From positions 43,501-107,500 of the forward strand of contig JACVVK020000532.1 of assembly GCA_018292915.2 (NCBI GenBank): a DNA stretch of 64,000 nt, in the 5' to 3' direction. The notes below the pieces were generated by a model, which saw nothing but the letters and a program-made list of their open reading frames with translations, ran no database searches and was not told the DNA's origin. This DNA comes from Batillaria attramentaria. Its lineage: Eukaryota > Mollusca > Gastropoda > Batillariidae. How positions within the stretch are numbered: position 1 is the stretch's first letter; every line of letters starts with the position of its first letter. The position numbers and the translations under genes are program-made. Of this stretch, positions 52,700-62,180 are shown in pieces.

Positions 52700-55600
52700 A
52701 ATGTAACCAACCCTTTCAAAAGAATAAAACAAATCGAAAGAAAAGCATCCAGCAATGCCTATGTTAGAGCTCTCAGAGCTACGAGAACGTACAACAAACA
52801 GGACTTAAGCTGCATAAGCCAATAGGGTTCTTGGTTGGAAGATGACTAAGGTATGTTTGGGAAGTGGAGAATGAAGGGGAACTTAAAAATTGATAATTCC
52901 CACATAGCCGGGTCAAAAACTGAGCGCTTGCAAGACAAAACAAAAAAACACTTCGCCATTTCGCAATACTCGATTTGGCCGGTTACTTTTAACCGGTATG
53001 TACTCCGTGGAAAACAACAAAGTGATTAACGGGAAAACTAAGCTGATTATGTAAGATTAAATTAGAAGCGGGTAATTTCACACACTTCAGGGTGCTGTTT
53101 GTTTTACAGATTCTGGATTACAACGGAACCTATGCACACGCATAATATATCAAAGTGACCAGAAGTAATCTTCGTATCAAGTGATTGGCAGAGTTGGCGT
53201 TTTAAAGCCTGTAAATTGTAGTATGGATTTTCTTCGGTCACTGCCTGATGGGATAGGCTGCAAACGTTTAAGGGTTCAAATATGCAACGCTAACCGGTAA
53301 CCGTTTATGCAAATTCTACTCACAGATGTACTGCGTATTAACACTACATATTAAATCCAGTGTAACCTGCGTTGTTTGCGATAAAGAAACGAAATAGAGG
53401 GGTGGAGGGGACCTTTTCGAGGAGGTTAAACACTGGAGAAAAAATAATATTAACACTTCTTTACTTTTACCCCAGATTACATCACTTTTTAATGACCACA
53501 GACTGCAGGTAACAAGTTAGGAAATGTCCATGCATCTTAGCTTGGCTGGTCCCAAACCAGGGGTTTATCACGTGTAGCATTTCACTTGATGTCACGCTCT
53601 TTGCGGTCAAGGTTCATGGCATCACTATATGCGTCAATGACCATCTTAGCGTTCCGATCGTGACCAGTGGATTAGCCAAGAACTAAAACAGGAACTAGAC
53701 AGACTTGGCACACACTTACTGACTAACCTCTGAATATTGTGCTCTGTTTGAATGTAATCCTTGAACAGCGCCATTCGGTAGAGCGTTGGACTTCTAATGC
53801 TCGGCTCGTGAGTTCGTATCCCGGCTGGGGCCAACTATTTGTGCTGGCTTTTTCATCGTTGCCCCGTCTTTGATATCATCCGTATGTGGTGAAAAAGGAC
53901 GTTAAACTCCCAAACACCCACCCACCCTGATCAGCACTATTCACTGCGAAACCAGACGGATGGGACGTTTCTGTTTGAATTTCTTGGCGATAATAAAGTA
54001 ATTCTATCGACTGATTGATACGCGAACCATGTTTGTCTTCTGTAATAAATGCCAGTTGATGCTCACACCAGAAAGTCTTTCTGGCATGTCTAACCTAAAA
54101 CAACGCTGAAGAAAAGTGTTTGCCGAATGAACGAAATCTGTGCTACAATAAACACTGTTAGAAATTTCAAATCAACGCATCAGAACTTTGCATCTACGTC
54201 AAGGAGGACTTGATATTTTACCCAGACTATGTGGGCGTTTGTTGTATCAATAGACATCGGACATCTCGGCCGAAAAAAGAAAGACCCAAAATACCGCCAT
54301 TTTTTAACACGCGAGTTGCAACAACGCCCAGATAGACTAGTAGTCACGCCAATGGCAGGGAGCGTTATCGCTTCGTGAATTTTAACTCTTTGACGACGGA
54401 GCGCAATTTCTGACACACGATTTCCTATTAAGTGAGTTTTTTTCCCCGCTGTACAGCGACGTTATATCTGCTCATAAATATACCAGGCATATGGGATACC
54501 ATACAAGCGGGACAAACTCGTTCAGCTCCTATTGAGAAAAAAATCCGTGTTTCACTTTCACAGCCATTTTCTCAAAATGACCACTATTATCAAATGTTCA
54601 ACAAACACATCTCAGGCTCGGACCACGCTACAGAACGGATGTTCATACCAAAAGAAAGCTTATTTCTGCACTTTTCATTTTTTTTTTTTTTTTTTTTTGG
54701 TATTATCTCTATACCCTCAAAATCACTCGTCCCCCTTTTGTGGGAGCCCCATGACATATATTATTGCTGTACAAGTCTTTCAGCCGGCGCTGACTGGTCT
54801 TGCTATGTCTCCACCCATTAAGTTCGAATCCGGGCTGGGGCCATATATTTGTGCTGGCCTTTTTCTCGTTGCCCCGTCTTTGATATCACCCATGCGTGGT
54901 GGAAGAGGACGTTAAACTCCTAAACACCCACCGCCTCCACCCATTGAGCGCAGTAAAAGTCCCGAACCCAACCCGCCTTGTCCATGTCTGACGTGGGAGA
55001 AAGACGAGAAACAGGCCGATTGCGTATACGCAATGACGCACGAGAACTACAGCCCCATAAGGTGAATATCCCCACACCCACCATCCCCTACTCCCCCCCC
55101 CACCCCCACCCCCACCCTTGCAGATTTATTAAAGTACCTTGAGAACCGCTAAGGAATCAAGTACTCGTTCACACGTCACCCTGAGATGTTATCGGTAATA
55201 ACAGACGGAGCTATGACACCCGCAGGTGTGAAACGTGAACTCCTCGAAACAAAGAGTTAACGTTGAGATTTTAGTAATCCCTTGTCGCACTGACTCTTTG
55301 CCTATTCTGTGATCAGACCAAAGCATAGACACATAATAATAGACCTTTTGACTCGGTCTTTCAATTAAGGCGATATACTCTTTTCAGCGCCGATAATCGC
55401 TGCTAATGACGACTGACTATAATGTAGTATACTTTCTTTCTTTCAGAGGAATGGTCTTGAACCGATAAAGGTTCTACGAGTTAATTTGTACCACCCGGGG
55501 TGAAGACAAGTATTGGACACGGATGACTGACACCACTCGACAGGGTTACCAGAGTATTAATGTTGTAATTTTCTGTGTTCGAGGTTAAGGCAAGGCCGTG

Positions 55601-56540
55601 CCCTGACTGGCACATGAATGGAGGATTTCAACCGAGGTCGCTCTGAAAGCGCTCCTGTAATGAGTGACTGGAAATTATACTACAAAAGCGTTTTGGCTTT
55701 TCTGAGGACTCTGTTGTCAAAAACATGTACGCCTTCTTTGGACGGATATGACAACCGGGTCGTACCAAGCAACAGTACATTGATCAGCCATAAAATTTGG
55801 CGAATGACGTTGCCAAACTGACTCAGTATATCAGTCCCTTGACCCTGGCAGTCGTAGTCAATTAATCATCTTTACGACAGTTAAACACGTGTCCTGTTGT
55901 GTTGGTGCCAGCTGTGCACTCAGTGATTGGTTGGTTAGTTGGGGCTAACGTCCCGGCCACAAGAGCGATTGCGCTCAGTCGTGAAACAATTAGACCAGAA
56001 ACTGATCAGGCAGATACTGCATGTCAGACCTAATGTCAGTGTCAGCGCCTGTGTCCGTGTCACATTATGATTTTTTTTTTTTCAGTTTCGTTTTGCAGCT
56101 TATTTTCAACCCCTTGACCATTCAACAAACTTGACCTATGCCAGCGCCTGGCATTTGATTCAATGAGACTATTACATACTGACTGACATTTTGTTTCGTG
56201 TTGTTGTTGTTGTTGTTGGTGATGATGTTCCTGTTTTGGGTTTTTCTCATGGTGTTTCTGTGTGAAGTGAAATCACAAAATGGCGTGCAAAGAGGGAGTA
56301 GTCATTGAAAGCTCAGTGCGAGGGAGAAGCACATGAAAAAAATGGTGTCTACTTCAATGCTTTGATATTTATCTCCTGGTCATTGCGTTATCAGCCAGGA
56401 ATTTGTTTGAATACGGAGGATCTCTTTTGGCATTTTTTGTCTTTTTTTTTCAATAGGAACATGACATTTAAGCCAAATCGAACAGAAAGGCAAACAGTAA
56501 TCGCAGACCGGTCTACGAAAAGCCGAAGGCCGCTGTGAAG

Positions 56541-56571
<31 letters not shown>

Positions 56572-56710
56572 GGGGAGCCGCAGTGGCCGAATGGTAGAGC
56601 GTTGGACTTCTAATGCTCGGGTCGTGAGTTCGTATCTCGTTGCCCCGTCTTTGATATCACCCGTATGTGCAGGTGGAGAAGGACATTAAACCCCCCAAAC
56701 ACCCACCCAC

Positions 56711-56775
<65 letters not shown>

Positions 56776-58860
56776 AACCTCAGTATTATTGTTCCAGCGG
56801 TGATATTCAGATATGTTTGTGTGGTTACTACTTTGCTGATGATCACTTGACATGCGACACAGACATAGACATAGCTGCGTACTACATGTACATTATCAGA
56901 ATATAAACTCCTATTGATGTGTCCTCTGAAAGCAGGGTGACTGTTTGATTTACAGCATCAATAAGCACCCACTCGTGTTTGAGTTGACCCTTACACAAAC
57001 ATGTTGACCGGGCATGGCAAAAGGCAGGAGATGGATGCACCGCGTCAGTACCAGGGCTGTGTTTGTTCCTGCACTTAACCCTTTGAGTGCCCTGGGTCAG
57101 GTGGCCATAATTCTTGCTCCCTCCCACAGAAACTGGTTTCTGTTTGCTGGAATTTTAGGCTGCTTTTGTTCTGGGTGGATCGAATCGTTTTCAGCGGCAC
57201 GATGGTTCATAGTATGACTACCCAGCTTTATTTCCTGTTTAAAATCCAGCCAAATTTCGGGCGTGGTCGGTGGTCTAGTGGCTAAGAGGTGGGTGGATGG
57301 GTGTTTGGGGGTTTAACGTTCTTTTCCACCACATACGGGTGATATCAAAGACGGGGCAACGACGAAGAAGCCAGCACAAACATTTGGCCCCAGCCAGGAT
57401 ACCAACTTACGACCCGAGCATTAGAAGTCGACCACCCCGGCTCCCCCTAGTGGCTAAGAGACTTCGTCAGAAATGTAAAAGGCCAGGTTTGATTCCTACT
57501 CGGGGCAAAGAATTTCTCCTTCTCGCATGTGCCACCGATTGTTCGGGCTGATCGTCGGGGGTTCTCTCCGGGCACTCGGGCTTCCTCCCCCTCTGCTTTG
57601 AAAATGTTCAGCCCACAGAATTTAAAAAAAATGCAATTTTAAATTTCGAAACTTAAAATGGATGAGCTGACCCTTCGCACCGCGTGATTATAGTGTGTTC
57701 ATGTCCAATGTGTGTGAGAATTCGTGTGATTCACGTGAGCGTGCCTGCTGGGTTCGTGTTGGCGGCGTTTTGAGCCGATTCATGAAATTGGGTAAAGCGC
57801 CTATACAATACTCAGTTATTATTATTATTATTATTATTATCTCTTTTTTTTTTAAATTCCATCTCACTTTCCTCATCGACACATGGGGAAAAGGGTCTAT
57901 GTGCTTGTAAAACATGTGGCGCTTTGGCCATTTTGCCAATCAATTCACATGCGTACTCTCATCCTCCTCGACCTCATGAAGACTTTTTAGTTTACGCTTT
58001 CATTTTTAATAAGTGTTGGAAAAATAATTCAACCTCTGCCCCTGAAAAAAAAAATCTCATGCATTTTGGCAAATGACTAACACTGTATGGACAGGACTAC
58101 TCCGCGAAATGAGCGCCAAAACTGCATGGTTTCACGTATTTCGTACCGCAGACGAGTATCCCACGTTTTTGGCTCTTTTTCGGTTTTGGCCCCGTAAACC
58201 AGGCAAGATTTACGGTTCCCTAACGGCTTTTATTGAAGAAAACGCCAGTATAATCAAAGAGTAACACTCAATCTAAGCCAAGTTTCAATTTAAATGAATT
58301 AATTATTATCTTTGTAGTGAGGAAACTGACTAGTGCACAAACCCAGAATCACTTGGCAGGAATTGAAGGAAATAAAAGAAAATAGGTGGTACTCCGGTGA
58401 CGTGGCACCGCCTCGCCCAGGGGAAACAAACCGAATTTCATGAAAGCGATACAGTTATCTAAGTAGTATTTATTAATCAAATTAATCATAATTGTACCAA
58501 GCTTCCGTCACCTAACCCTATCTGATGAACACCGACGTCATAATTGCTGTTATGTCATAATGCTGGTGTGAATTTAAAAGCTCACTGTGATCCGTACAGT
58601 TTTACTAATGCAGTAGCGGTTTTGTTTCAGTCTGCTGTGGAACTCGTAACAGAGCCGTGGGTTTCGTGACATCCGTGTCAGATAATATATGATAACCCTT
58701 GCACAGCGTTTATTGTGATGATCATAAACGTATAGAGTTTATCGTTTTATGGCGTTACAAAACCCACTCTACGTCAAGATCGGAATGTCAGGGAGGGTAG
58801 TGCCTTAGGTGCACGATATCAATTTTGATACAAACAAAGCTCTCTCTCTCTCTCTCTCTG

Positions 58861-58931
<71 letters not shown>

Positions 58932-59425
58932 GGCAGGTACGGAAACTGGCTGTTTACGTTAACTCCTTGACTGTTGGTACATAAAGTTTCGTTATTTACT
59001 ATTCCTCACTCATCATACCTTCTCACACGTCCAGGACGGAGACAGTTAATGTTCGCAATAGATTCTGTGAAAAAGCAATTCGCTTCAGTATTCGAACCCA
59101 CGACATCATCGTCTGAGCTTACAGTGAGCGTAATTACGTGAGAATACTTGTCACAACAACGACAACACCCACAACGACAACACCAGCAACGACACCAAAG
59201 ACAAAACTAACAACAACGACAACAACGATGATCAAAAAAATTGTCGTGAGATCCAGCTGACAAAGGTCGACCAGCCACTTAAAAAAAAAAAAAAAAAAAA
59301 AAAATGGTGGTCTGGGTCAAATTTAGAGACTTTTCGGGTCCGTAATCAGTAAATACAACTTCTGTGAAAGTTTCAAGGCTGAAGGTATCATATATAGCGT
59401 GAGAGAGAGAGAGAGGGGGGGGGGG

Positions 59426-59494
<69 letters not shown>

Positions 59495-60319
59495 CACAAC
59501 CACGTCATAATTAGCATAAGTCCTACGTCACACTTCACCAGCCATTTTCTCAACATGGCCGCTTTTCAAAAGCAAGTTTTCAACAATTATAATATCATCT
59601 CAGGCCCACGCAATGCCACAGAAATCATTTTTTACACAAAACGAAAGCTTATGCTCTGCACTGTTCATCGATACCAATACTTTTATGCCCTAAATCACCC
59701 TTTGTCCCCCTTTAGTGACAGCCAAATCACAAAATGTTCCTACCTGCTCTTGTTGTCTCCTTTTCCTCCTCTCCTCCCGTTTTCGACGTGCCTCCTCCCT
59801 CGCCTGTTCCTCAGCTAACCGTTTCTTCTCTTCACGGAGTTGTTTCTTGGTCATCTTCTTGGCTTTACCGGGTTTCCGTTCAGCCTCGTTTCCGTCAGGC
59901 GTTTCCGGTGCGGCCTCCGCGTTAACCTCTGTCTGTCCTTCGCCAAGTTCGGCAACATTTTCTGCGTTTTCTGTTAACTCCCCTTCCCCTAAGGTATGTG
60001 TTCCTGCAGTTTGATCGGCCCCTTCCGGGATTTCAGTCACGGCTTCTGACAGTTCTACTGCTTCCGGTTCCGGGGCGGGCAACTCTAACGGTTCCGTTTC
60101 CACGGTCACGTCAGGTGTCTCCCCCGCCCCTACTTCAGAAGTACCGACAAGTTTTTCTTCCTTCAGCTCATCAAGGTCATGTCGAGGAGTGGATTTTTCA
60201 TTTGCGCTTTTTCTTTTCATGGATTTTATGCTGGCGTGACTGGATCGTCTTTTTGGTTCCGATTTACTACTTTTCCGAAGAGGTTTCATTACATCAGCCA
60301 ACGCCGTTCGACGAGACAT
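43897..60319 (-). CDS. Gene 2: EF-hand, acidic-repeat and Ser/Arg-rich protein (gene-level model)
   Basis: Seven coding exons (60,319-59,744; 52,365-52,302; 51,841-51,698; 51,337-51,086; 49,671-48,751; 47,281-45,069; 44,609-43,897), about 4.9 kb and 1,630 codons, preceded by a non-coding exon at 61,138. Phases agree at every junction. One net base is missing inside the sixth exon, where two frames overlap. Domain order: charged, Lys/Glu-rich N-terminus; EF-hand region with two clear loops; acidic 41-residue repeat pair; Ser/Arg-rich octads; coiled coil; disordered Ala/Thr-rich C-terminus. Ca/Mg-sensing scaffold is a fair guess for role; I do not recognise the family. Confidence 0.65.
44889..45066. 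repeat. (CT)n, SINE S1 tail, (CT)n(CA)n next to a gene 2 donor
   Basis: (CT)16, then 'acgtggtggaaaaggacg' to 'cacccccccacc' (44,922-44,969, a SINE S1 tail), then CT and about 45 CA units. On the transcript strand the (GT)n begins three bases after the donor at 45,068. The SINE seems to have landed in the CT run. Confidence 0.85.
45069..47281 (-). CDS. Gene 2 long exon: Ser/Arg-rich octads and coiled coil, with frame switch
   Basis: Acceptor GCCTTAG, donor GTGCGT. Frame A runs from the acceptor to TGA at 45,522: acidic segment (EFEDEREGEDEEWLP), IRPVYVPPCARDAEGLRRYS, then about 25 loose octads such as RRESSxxR and DSSRSxxR. Frame B, open from 45,871 to the donor, reads LLEERLIQDSEGLREESNRL, FGRLLAQLQGFEQKLQDILA, YYEDSDTQCDSSREFRFYGP, then MKQKGEPEESLRENLER and LERVKEMERLIHLRNQL. 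Only frame B has the phase to enter the last exon. So the exon is one base short, or uses a frameshift or cryptic intron between about 45,871 and 45,525. Confidence 0.65.
48305..48460 (-). mobile_element. SINE S1 copy, minus strand
   Basis: Complement of the S1 body ('ggtatcaaggacggggc', 'gattcgaacgcatgaccc'), diverged in the head. In intron 5 of gene 2. Confidence 0.7.
48554..48718 (-). mobile_element. SINE S1 copy, minus strand, with target duplication
   Basis: Nearly complete: 'cgggattcgaactcacgacc', 'ccaacgctctaccattcgg'. Flanks 'cagttgtctgcg' and 'cagctgtctgcg' form a 12-bp duplication with one mismatch. Inserted about 30 bp downstream, in transcript sense, of the gene 2 donor at 48,751. 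Read-through of that donor runs straight into the SINE. Confidence 0.78.
48751..49671 (-). CDS. Gene 2 exon: end of EF-hand, acidic repeat
   Basis: Acceptor TTTTCAG completes Asp of the second EF loop and continues LFLFLLGQKKTVKLEDSILQ. Then a Pro/Ala/Ser-rich stretch, PRWSQRKTRKPPRDDERCFS, and a 123-bp duplicated segment (DVDENGxEETVTMEESEPSA, ExNISDVRDExSxEIK, then Asp runs) at about 49,030-49,290. Donor GTGAGC, phase 1. CTTTTTCAG followed by GTTACG near 49,350 could act as acceptor or donor inside the exon, so an alternative internal splice is possible. Confidence 0.7.
50080..50350 (+). mobile_element. SINE S2, 5'-truncated copy
   Basis: Matches the second half of the 4,264 element: 'cgggcctggttaacgccgg', 'atatttatgacaggaagcg', 'catggacctgcatagcaaca', ending in an A run. 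Head absent. Confidence 0.75.
50351..51085. other. Intron 4 of gene 2, nothing else seen
   Basis: Open frames here are intron read-through of the EF-hand exon or chance frames. Confidence 0.4.
51086..51337 (-). CDS. Gene 2 exon: EF-hand pair
   Basis: Acceptor TTCCAG, donor GTAAGC, phases 1-1. Reads SLGMIDPKQLDDMILKKKME, DLEECVDTAFALI, loop DHDGDGLITNND, VYRLMIFLGEVLFENEVADM, IKAA, loop DYDGDGRISKN(D). Both loops have Asp at 1, 3 and 5, but Asp rather than Glu at position 12; the last residue of loop 2 is split by the intron. Asp at position 12 usually lowers Ca affinity and favours Mg binding (known for EF-hands in general). Confidence 0.85.
51379..51543. repeat. (GA)n/(GT)n array
   Basis: (GA)n, (GT)n, a 36-bp unique spacer, then (GA)n with AAAG interruptions, in intron 3 of gene 2, 40 bp upstream in transcript sense of the EF-hand exon acceptor. 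Confidence 0.93.
51698..51841 (-). CDS. Gene 2 exon: EF-hand-like segment
   Basis: Acceptor TGTGCAG, donor GTGAGT, phases 1-1. Reads VGDSLSLVMTKGDVNLTVDN, VNPLLKSFELSTSDEDIVDL, IKDALID. Helix-loop-helix pattern like a degenerate EF-hand without metal ligands. Confidence 0.72.
52302..52365 (-). CDS. Gene 2 small exon
   Basis: Acceptor TTTTGCAG, donor GTAAGT, phases 0-1. Reads APQEEEEQVFDDKAYREYIY then N; acidic link between the charged N-terminus and the EF-hand region. Confidence 0.7.
52636..52694. repeat. (GA)n microsatellite
   Basis: About 29 units in the long intron 1 of the coding part of gene 2. Confidence 0.95.
52700..53765. other. Intron of gene 2, nothing recognised
   Basis: No exon, no repeat boundary seen. 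Confidence 0.4.
53768..53928 (+). mobile_element. SINE S1 copy
   Basis: Head from 'ggtagagcgttggacttct' to the 'cacccacccacc' tail; the first bases of the tRNA-like head are missing. TGAACAGC before and TGATCAGC after may be an imperfect target duplication. Confidence 0.8.
54820..54934 (+). mobile_element. SINE S1 copy truncated at the B box, with target duplication
   Basis: Starts at 'gttcgaatcc' (the T-loop/B box) and runs to the tail. An exact 11-bp duplication, ctccacccatt, is at 54,809-54,819 and 54,935-54,945, so the copy was short when it inserted. Confidence 0.82.
54946..56540. other. Intron of gene 2, nothing recognised
   Basis: A CCCACCCCCA-rich patch at 55,090-55,125 is all that stands out. 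Chance open frames only. Confidence 0.4.
56572..56712 (+). mobile_element. SINE S1 copy inserted in a (CT)n/(GT)n microsatellite, internally deleted
   Basis: Flanked by (CT)n at 56,546-56,571 and (GT)n at 56,712-56,771, with CTCTG on both sides as likely duplication. About 25 bp between the B box and 'gttgccccgtc' are missing. Confidence 0.8.
57258..57620 (+). mobile_element. Second tRNA-derived element, interrupted by a SINE S1
   Basis: A box in 'gtggtctagtggctaagag' and B box in 'ggtttgattcctactcgggg' are split by the S1 copy at 57,289-57,446. The body then reads 'ttctccgggcactcgggctt', 'ctctgctttg'. Different family from S1 and S2. Confidence 0.7.
57289..57446 (-). mobile_element. Nested SINE S1 copy with 14-bp target duplication
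   Basis: Complement of S1 from 'gtgggtggatgggtg' to 'ggctcccc'. The duplication ctagtggctaagag is exact at 57,275-57,288 and 57,447-57,460 and is itself the A-box region of the host element. Confidence 0.9.
57621..58840. other. Intron of gene 2, short (TTA)n only
   Basis: 'aagcgcctataca' followed by (TTA)n at 57,800-57,840 resembles a SINE tail. Nothing else recognised. Confidence 0.4.
58842..58931. repeat. (CT)n(CA)n microsatellite
   Basis: Nine CT units then about 35 CA units. Confidence 0.95.
59404..59492. repeat. (GA)n(G)n(AT)n tract
   Basis: GA run, ten G, then about 33 AT units that can extrude as a cruciform. Confidence 0.95.
59744..60319 (-). CDS. Gene 2 first coding exon: charged N-terminus
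   Basis: ATG in a strong context (CCACCATGT). 192 codons to donor GTAGGA, phase 0. Reads MSRRTALADVMKPLRKSSKS, a basic region, a Glu/Pro/Val/Thr-rich acidic middle, then KKMTKKQLREEKKRLAEEQA, REEARRKREERRKRRQQEQ, a single long charged helix. The acceptor upstream is TTCTACAG at 60,344. Confidence 0.78.
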
Positions 60320-60343
60320 GGTGGAAGGTTTATGTCCGTGTCA
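60320..60343 (-). other. Gene 2 5' UTR part of the first coding exon
   Basis: 24 nt between acceptor TTCTACAG and the ATG; should join the non-coding exon ending at 61,138. Confidence 0.6.
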
Positions 60344-60494
60344 CTGTAGAATTAAATAATAATAATAATAATGTGTTTAATAATAATAAGTCATTGTTTG
60401 TTTGTGTTCAACTTCATAGCAGATATTCTATTGCCGCGGAATCGAAGTTTAGCAAAGATCCACTGATAAAGATCAAAATCTGGCAGGTTGGTAG

Positions 60495-60607
60495 GTTTGT
60501 TGCTCGGTGGCTAGTGTAATGTTTATTCCACCACATCAGGGTGATATTAAAAAATGGATAACGGCGAATAAGTCTAACATCAACCGGCTAAGCTATCCCG
60601 GCTCCCC
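60495..60607 (-). mobile_element. Diverged SINE S1 copy, minus strand
   Basis: 'ccaccacatcagggtgatat' and 'atcccggctcccc' remain; the middle is degraded. Confidence 0.5.
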
Positions 60608-60654
60608 TCAACATCTGACAGAATTAAATCCTACACGAATCCATAATCAACATC

Positions 60655-61060
60655 TTTGTGAAGACACAAAACATCCAATTATTAAGTTCGAAATCCGGCT
60701 GGGGCCACCTATTTTGTGTTGGACTTTTTCTCGTTGCGCCGTCTTTGATATCACCATACGTGATGGAAAAGGACGTAACACTCTAAAACACCCACCCACC
60801 CTCCAATATTATTAAACAAGCCTTGGTTAGAATCTACTGTCGACATACGAAATTTTATTTTTGTGAAGACACAAAACATTAAATAATTAACCACGCCTTG
60901 GTTAGAATCTACGATCAACATTCGAAATATCATTAATTTTTTTGTGAAGACACAAAACATCCAATAATTAAACATGTCTTGTGTGTAGGATCCATAATCA
61001 ACATGCGAAATTTCATTTTTGCAAAGCCACAAAACATCCAGCAATTAAACACGCCTTGTT
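60655..61060. repeat. 75-80-bp tandem repeat, about four units, with a SINE in it
   Basis: Units 'tttgtgaagacacaaaacat', 'ccaataattaaacacgcctt', 'atcaacatacgaaatttcat' start near 60,655, 60,860, 60,940 and 61,015. The first is split from the others by the SINE at 60,686-60,803. Confidence 0.8.
60686..60803 (+). mobile_element. SINE S1 copy truncated at the B box, with target duplication
   Basis: Begins 'gttcgaaatccggctgggg' and ends in the 'cacccacccacc' tail; ATTATTAA is duplicated at 60,678-60,685 and 60,808-60,815. Truncated at the same base as the 54,820 copy. Confidence 0.78.
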
Positions 61061-61137
61061 AAAAACCGTAGAATATCCTATAGACATAAGAGTTAAGACA
61101 AATATTCATTTAAGTAAGCAGTATATTGTGTACTTAC

Positions 61138-61232
61138 CCACCTCAACTGCACACTGTTCAGGAACGCTTAACTTGAGTGTTCACTGGAGTTCAGGAGATT
61201 CCTTCGCTTGACATCTCTCTCTCATTGTCACA
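61138..61232 (-). other. Gene 2 non-coding first exon (predicted)
   Basis: About 95 nt between a TATA-directed start (estimated near 61,232) and donor GTAAGT at 61,137. Contains no ORF of note. Confidence 0.5.
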
Positions 61233-61257
61233 GACTGAAGCTCTGACCCGAGACCGC

Positions 61258-61265
61258 TTTATATA
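61258..61265 (-). promoter_or_regulatory. TATA box of gene 2
   Basis: TATATAAA on the minus strand, with GC-rich flanks, 25-30 nt upstream of the predicted start and about 120 nt upstream of a consensus donor. Confidence 0.55.
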
Positions 61266-61477
61266 AGAGCGTAGCGGAGGCGGCGGGCTTGACCCTATGC
61301 GAGGTCGAGGCGTAACAAGCGACTTCATTGAGCGCGGTTTACGAGGTAACAAACTTTAGACCGGAGCTCAGTCGATTGGCGCGTCACAGCCCACTGCTTG
61401 TGCTCGCTGGGTGGGTATTGCTATTACAGGGTCGGGAGCATATCGAGGAAAATGATGCGAGCTTGGGCAAGGATTGG

Positions 61478-61521
61478 TGGGGTGGGTGTTTGTGAGTTTA
61501 ACGTCCTTTTCCACCACGTTT
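61478..61521 (-). mobile_element. SINE S1 tail fragment
   Basis: 'ggtggggtgggtgtttg' and 'gtccttttccaccacg' only. Confidence 0.6.
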
Positions 61522-61855
61522 CTTTGGGTAAGGAGCATGTCCGAAATTCATAACAATCTGCAGGCGAGTCGGGTCTTCCTTATTTCTTTATTTAATTCAA
61601 TGTTTTTTGACTGACAATTGTTAAAAGAAAAAAAAAACCTTTTACATGAAAAAAAAAAAAATCAAACACAACGTTCACGTTTTAATCGGAAACTACTTCC
61701 TTGCTTTTTTTTATTTTATTTTCTTTGGCTGACGAATGTAAACTTAACATTTTAAGTGAAAACTAAAAGATGAAATTAAGCACAACATTCACCTTTGAAT
61801 CGTAAACCGTAATTATGATAGATATGCAGCTTCAGTTGACCTGAAAGAGAGAAAT

Positions 61856-61857
<2 letters not shown>
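61522..61857. other. No recognisable feature
   Basis: A-run and T-run rich. Two similar stretches, 'acaatgtt-acttaacatttt-acatgaaaa' and 'aacttaacattttaagtgaa', suggest a weak duplication of about 110 bp. Confidence 0.35.

Positions 61858-61929
<72 letters not shown>
61858..61929. repeat. (CA)n microsatellite
   Basis: About 36 units. Confidence 0.95.
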
Positions 61930-61932
<3 letters not shown>

Positions 61933-62065
61933 GTGCGCTTTACTTTTTGGTATGTGCTGAAAAATTTCCCATGCCCCTGACTAACGTTTTTGCCTGAACA
62001 TCGCGTGGAACCCATACTACATAGCGTATTGGAAGATTACCATCACTATTCCACCTCGTCAGACG

Positions 62066-62067
<2 letters not shown>

Positions 62068-62112
<45 letters not shown>

Positions 62113-62147
62113 TGTCTGTCTGTCTGTGTGCGTGTCTGTCTGTCTGT

Positions 62148-62179
<32 letters not shown>

Positions 62180-62180
62180 C
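62068..62180. repeat. (GT)n(TCTG)n(GCAC)n compound array
   Basis: GT, then TCTG, then ACGC units. Confidence 0.93.

Noticed and set aside
55618..55821. 67-codon plus-strand frame
   Set aside because: Unremarkable composition, no splice sites, no motif; chance length in an intron of gene 2.
57014..57217. Hydrophobic plus-strand frame
   Set aside because: No start context or partner exon; flanked by SINE sequence.
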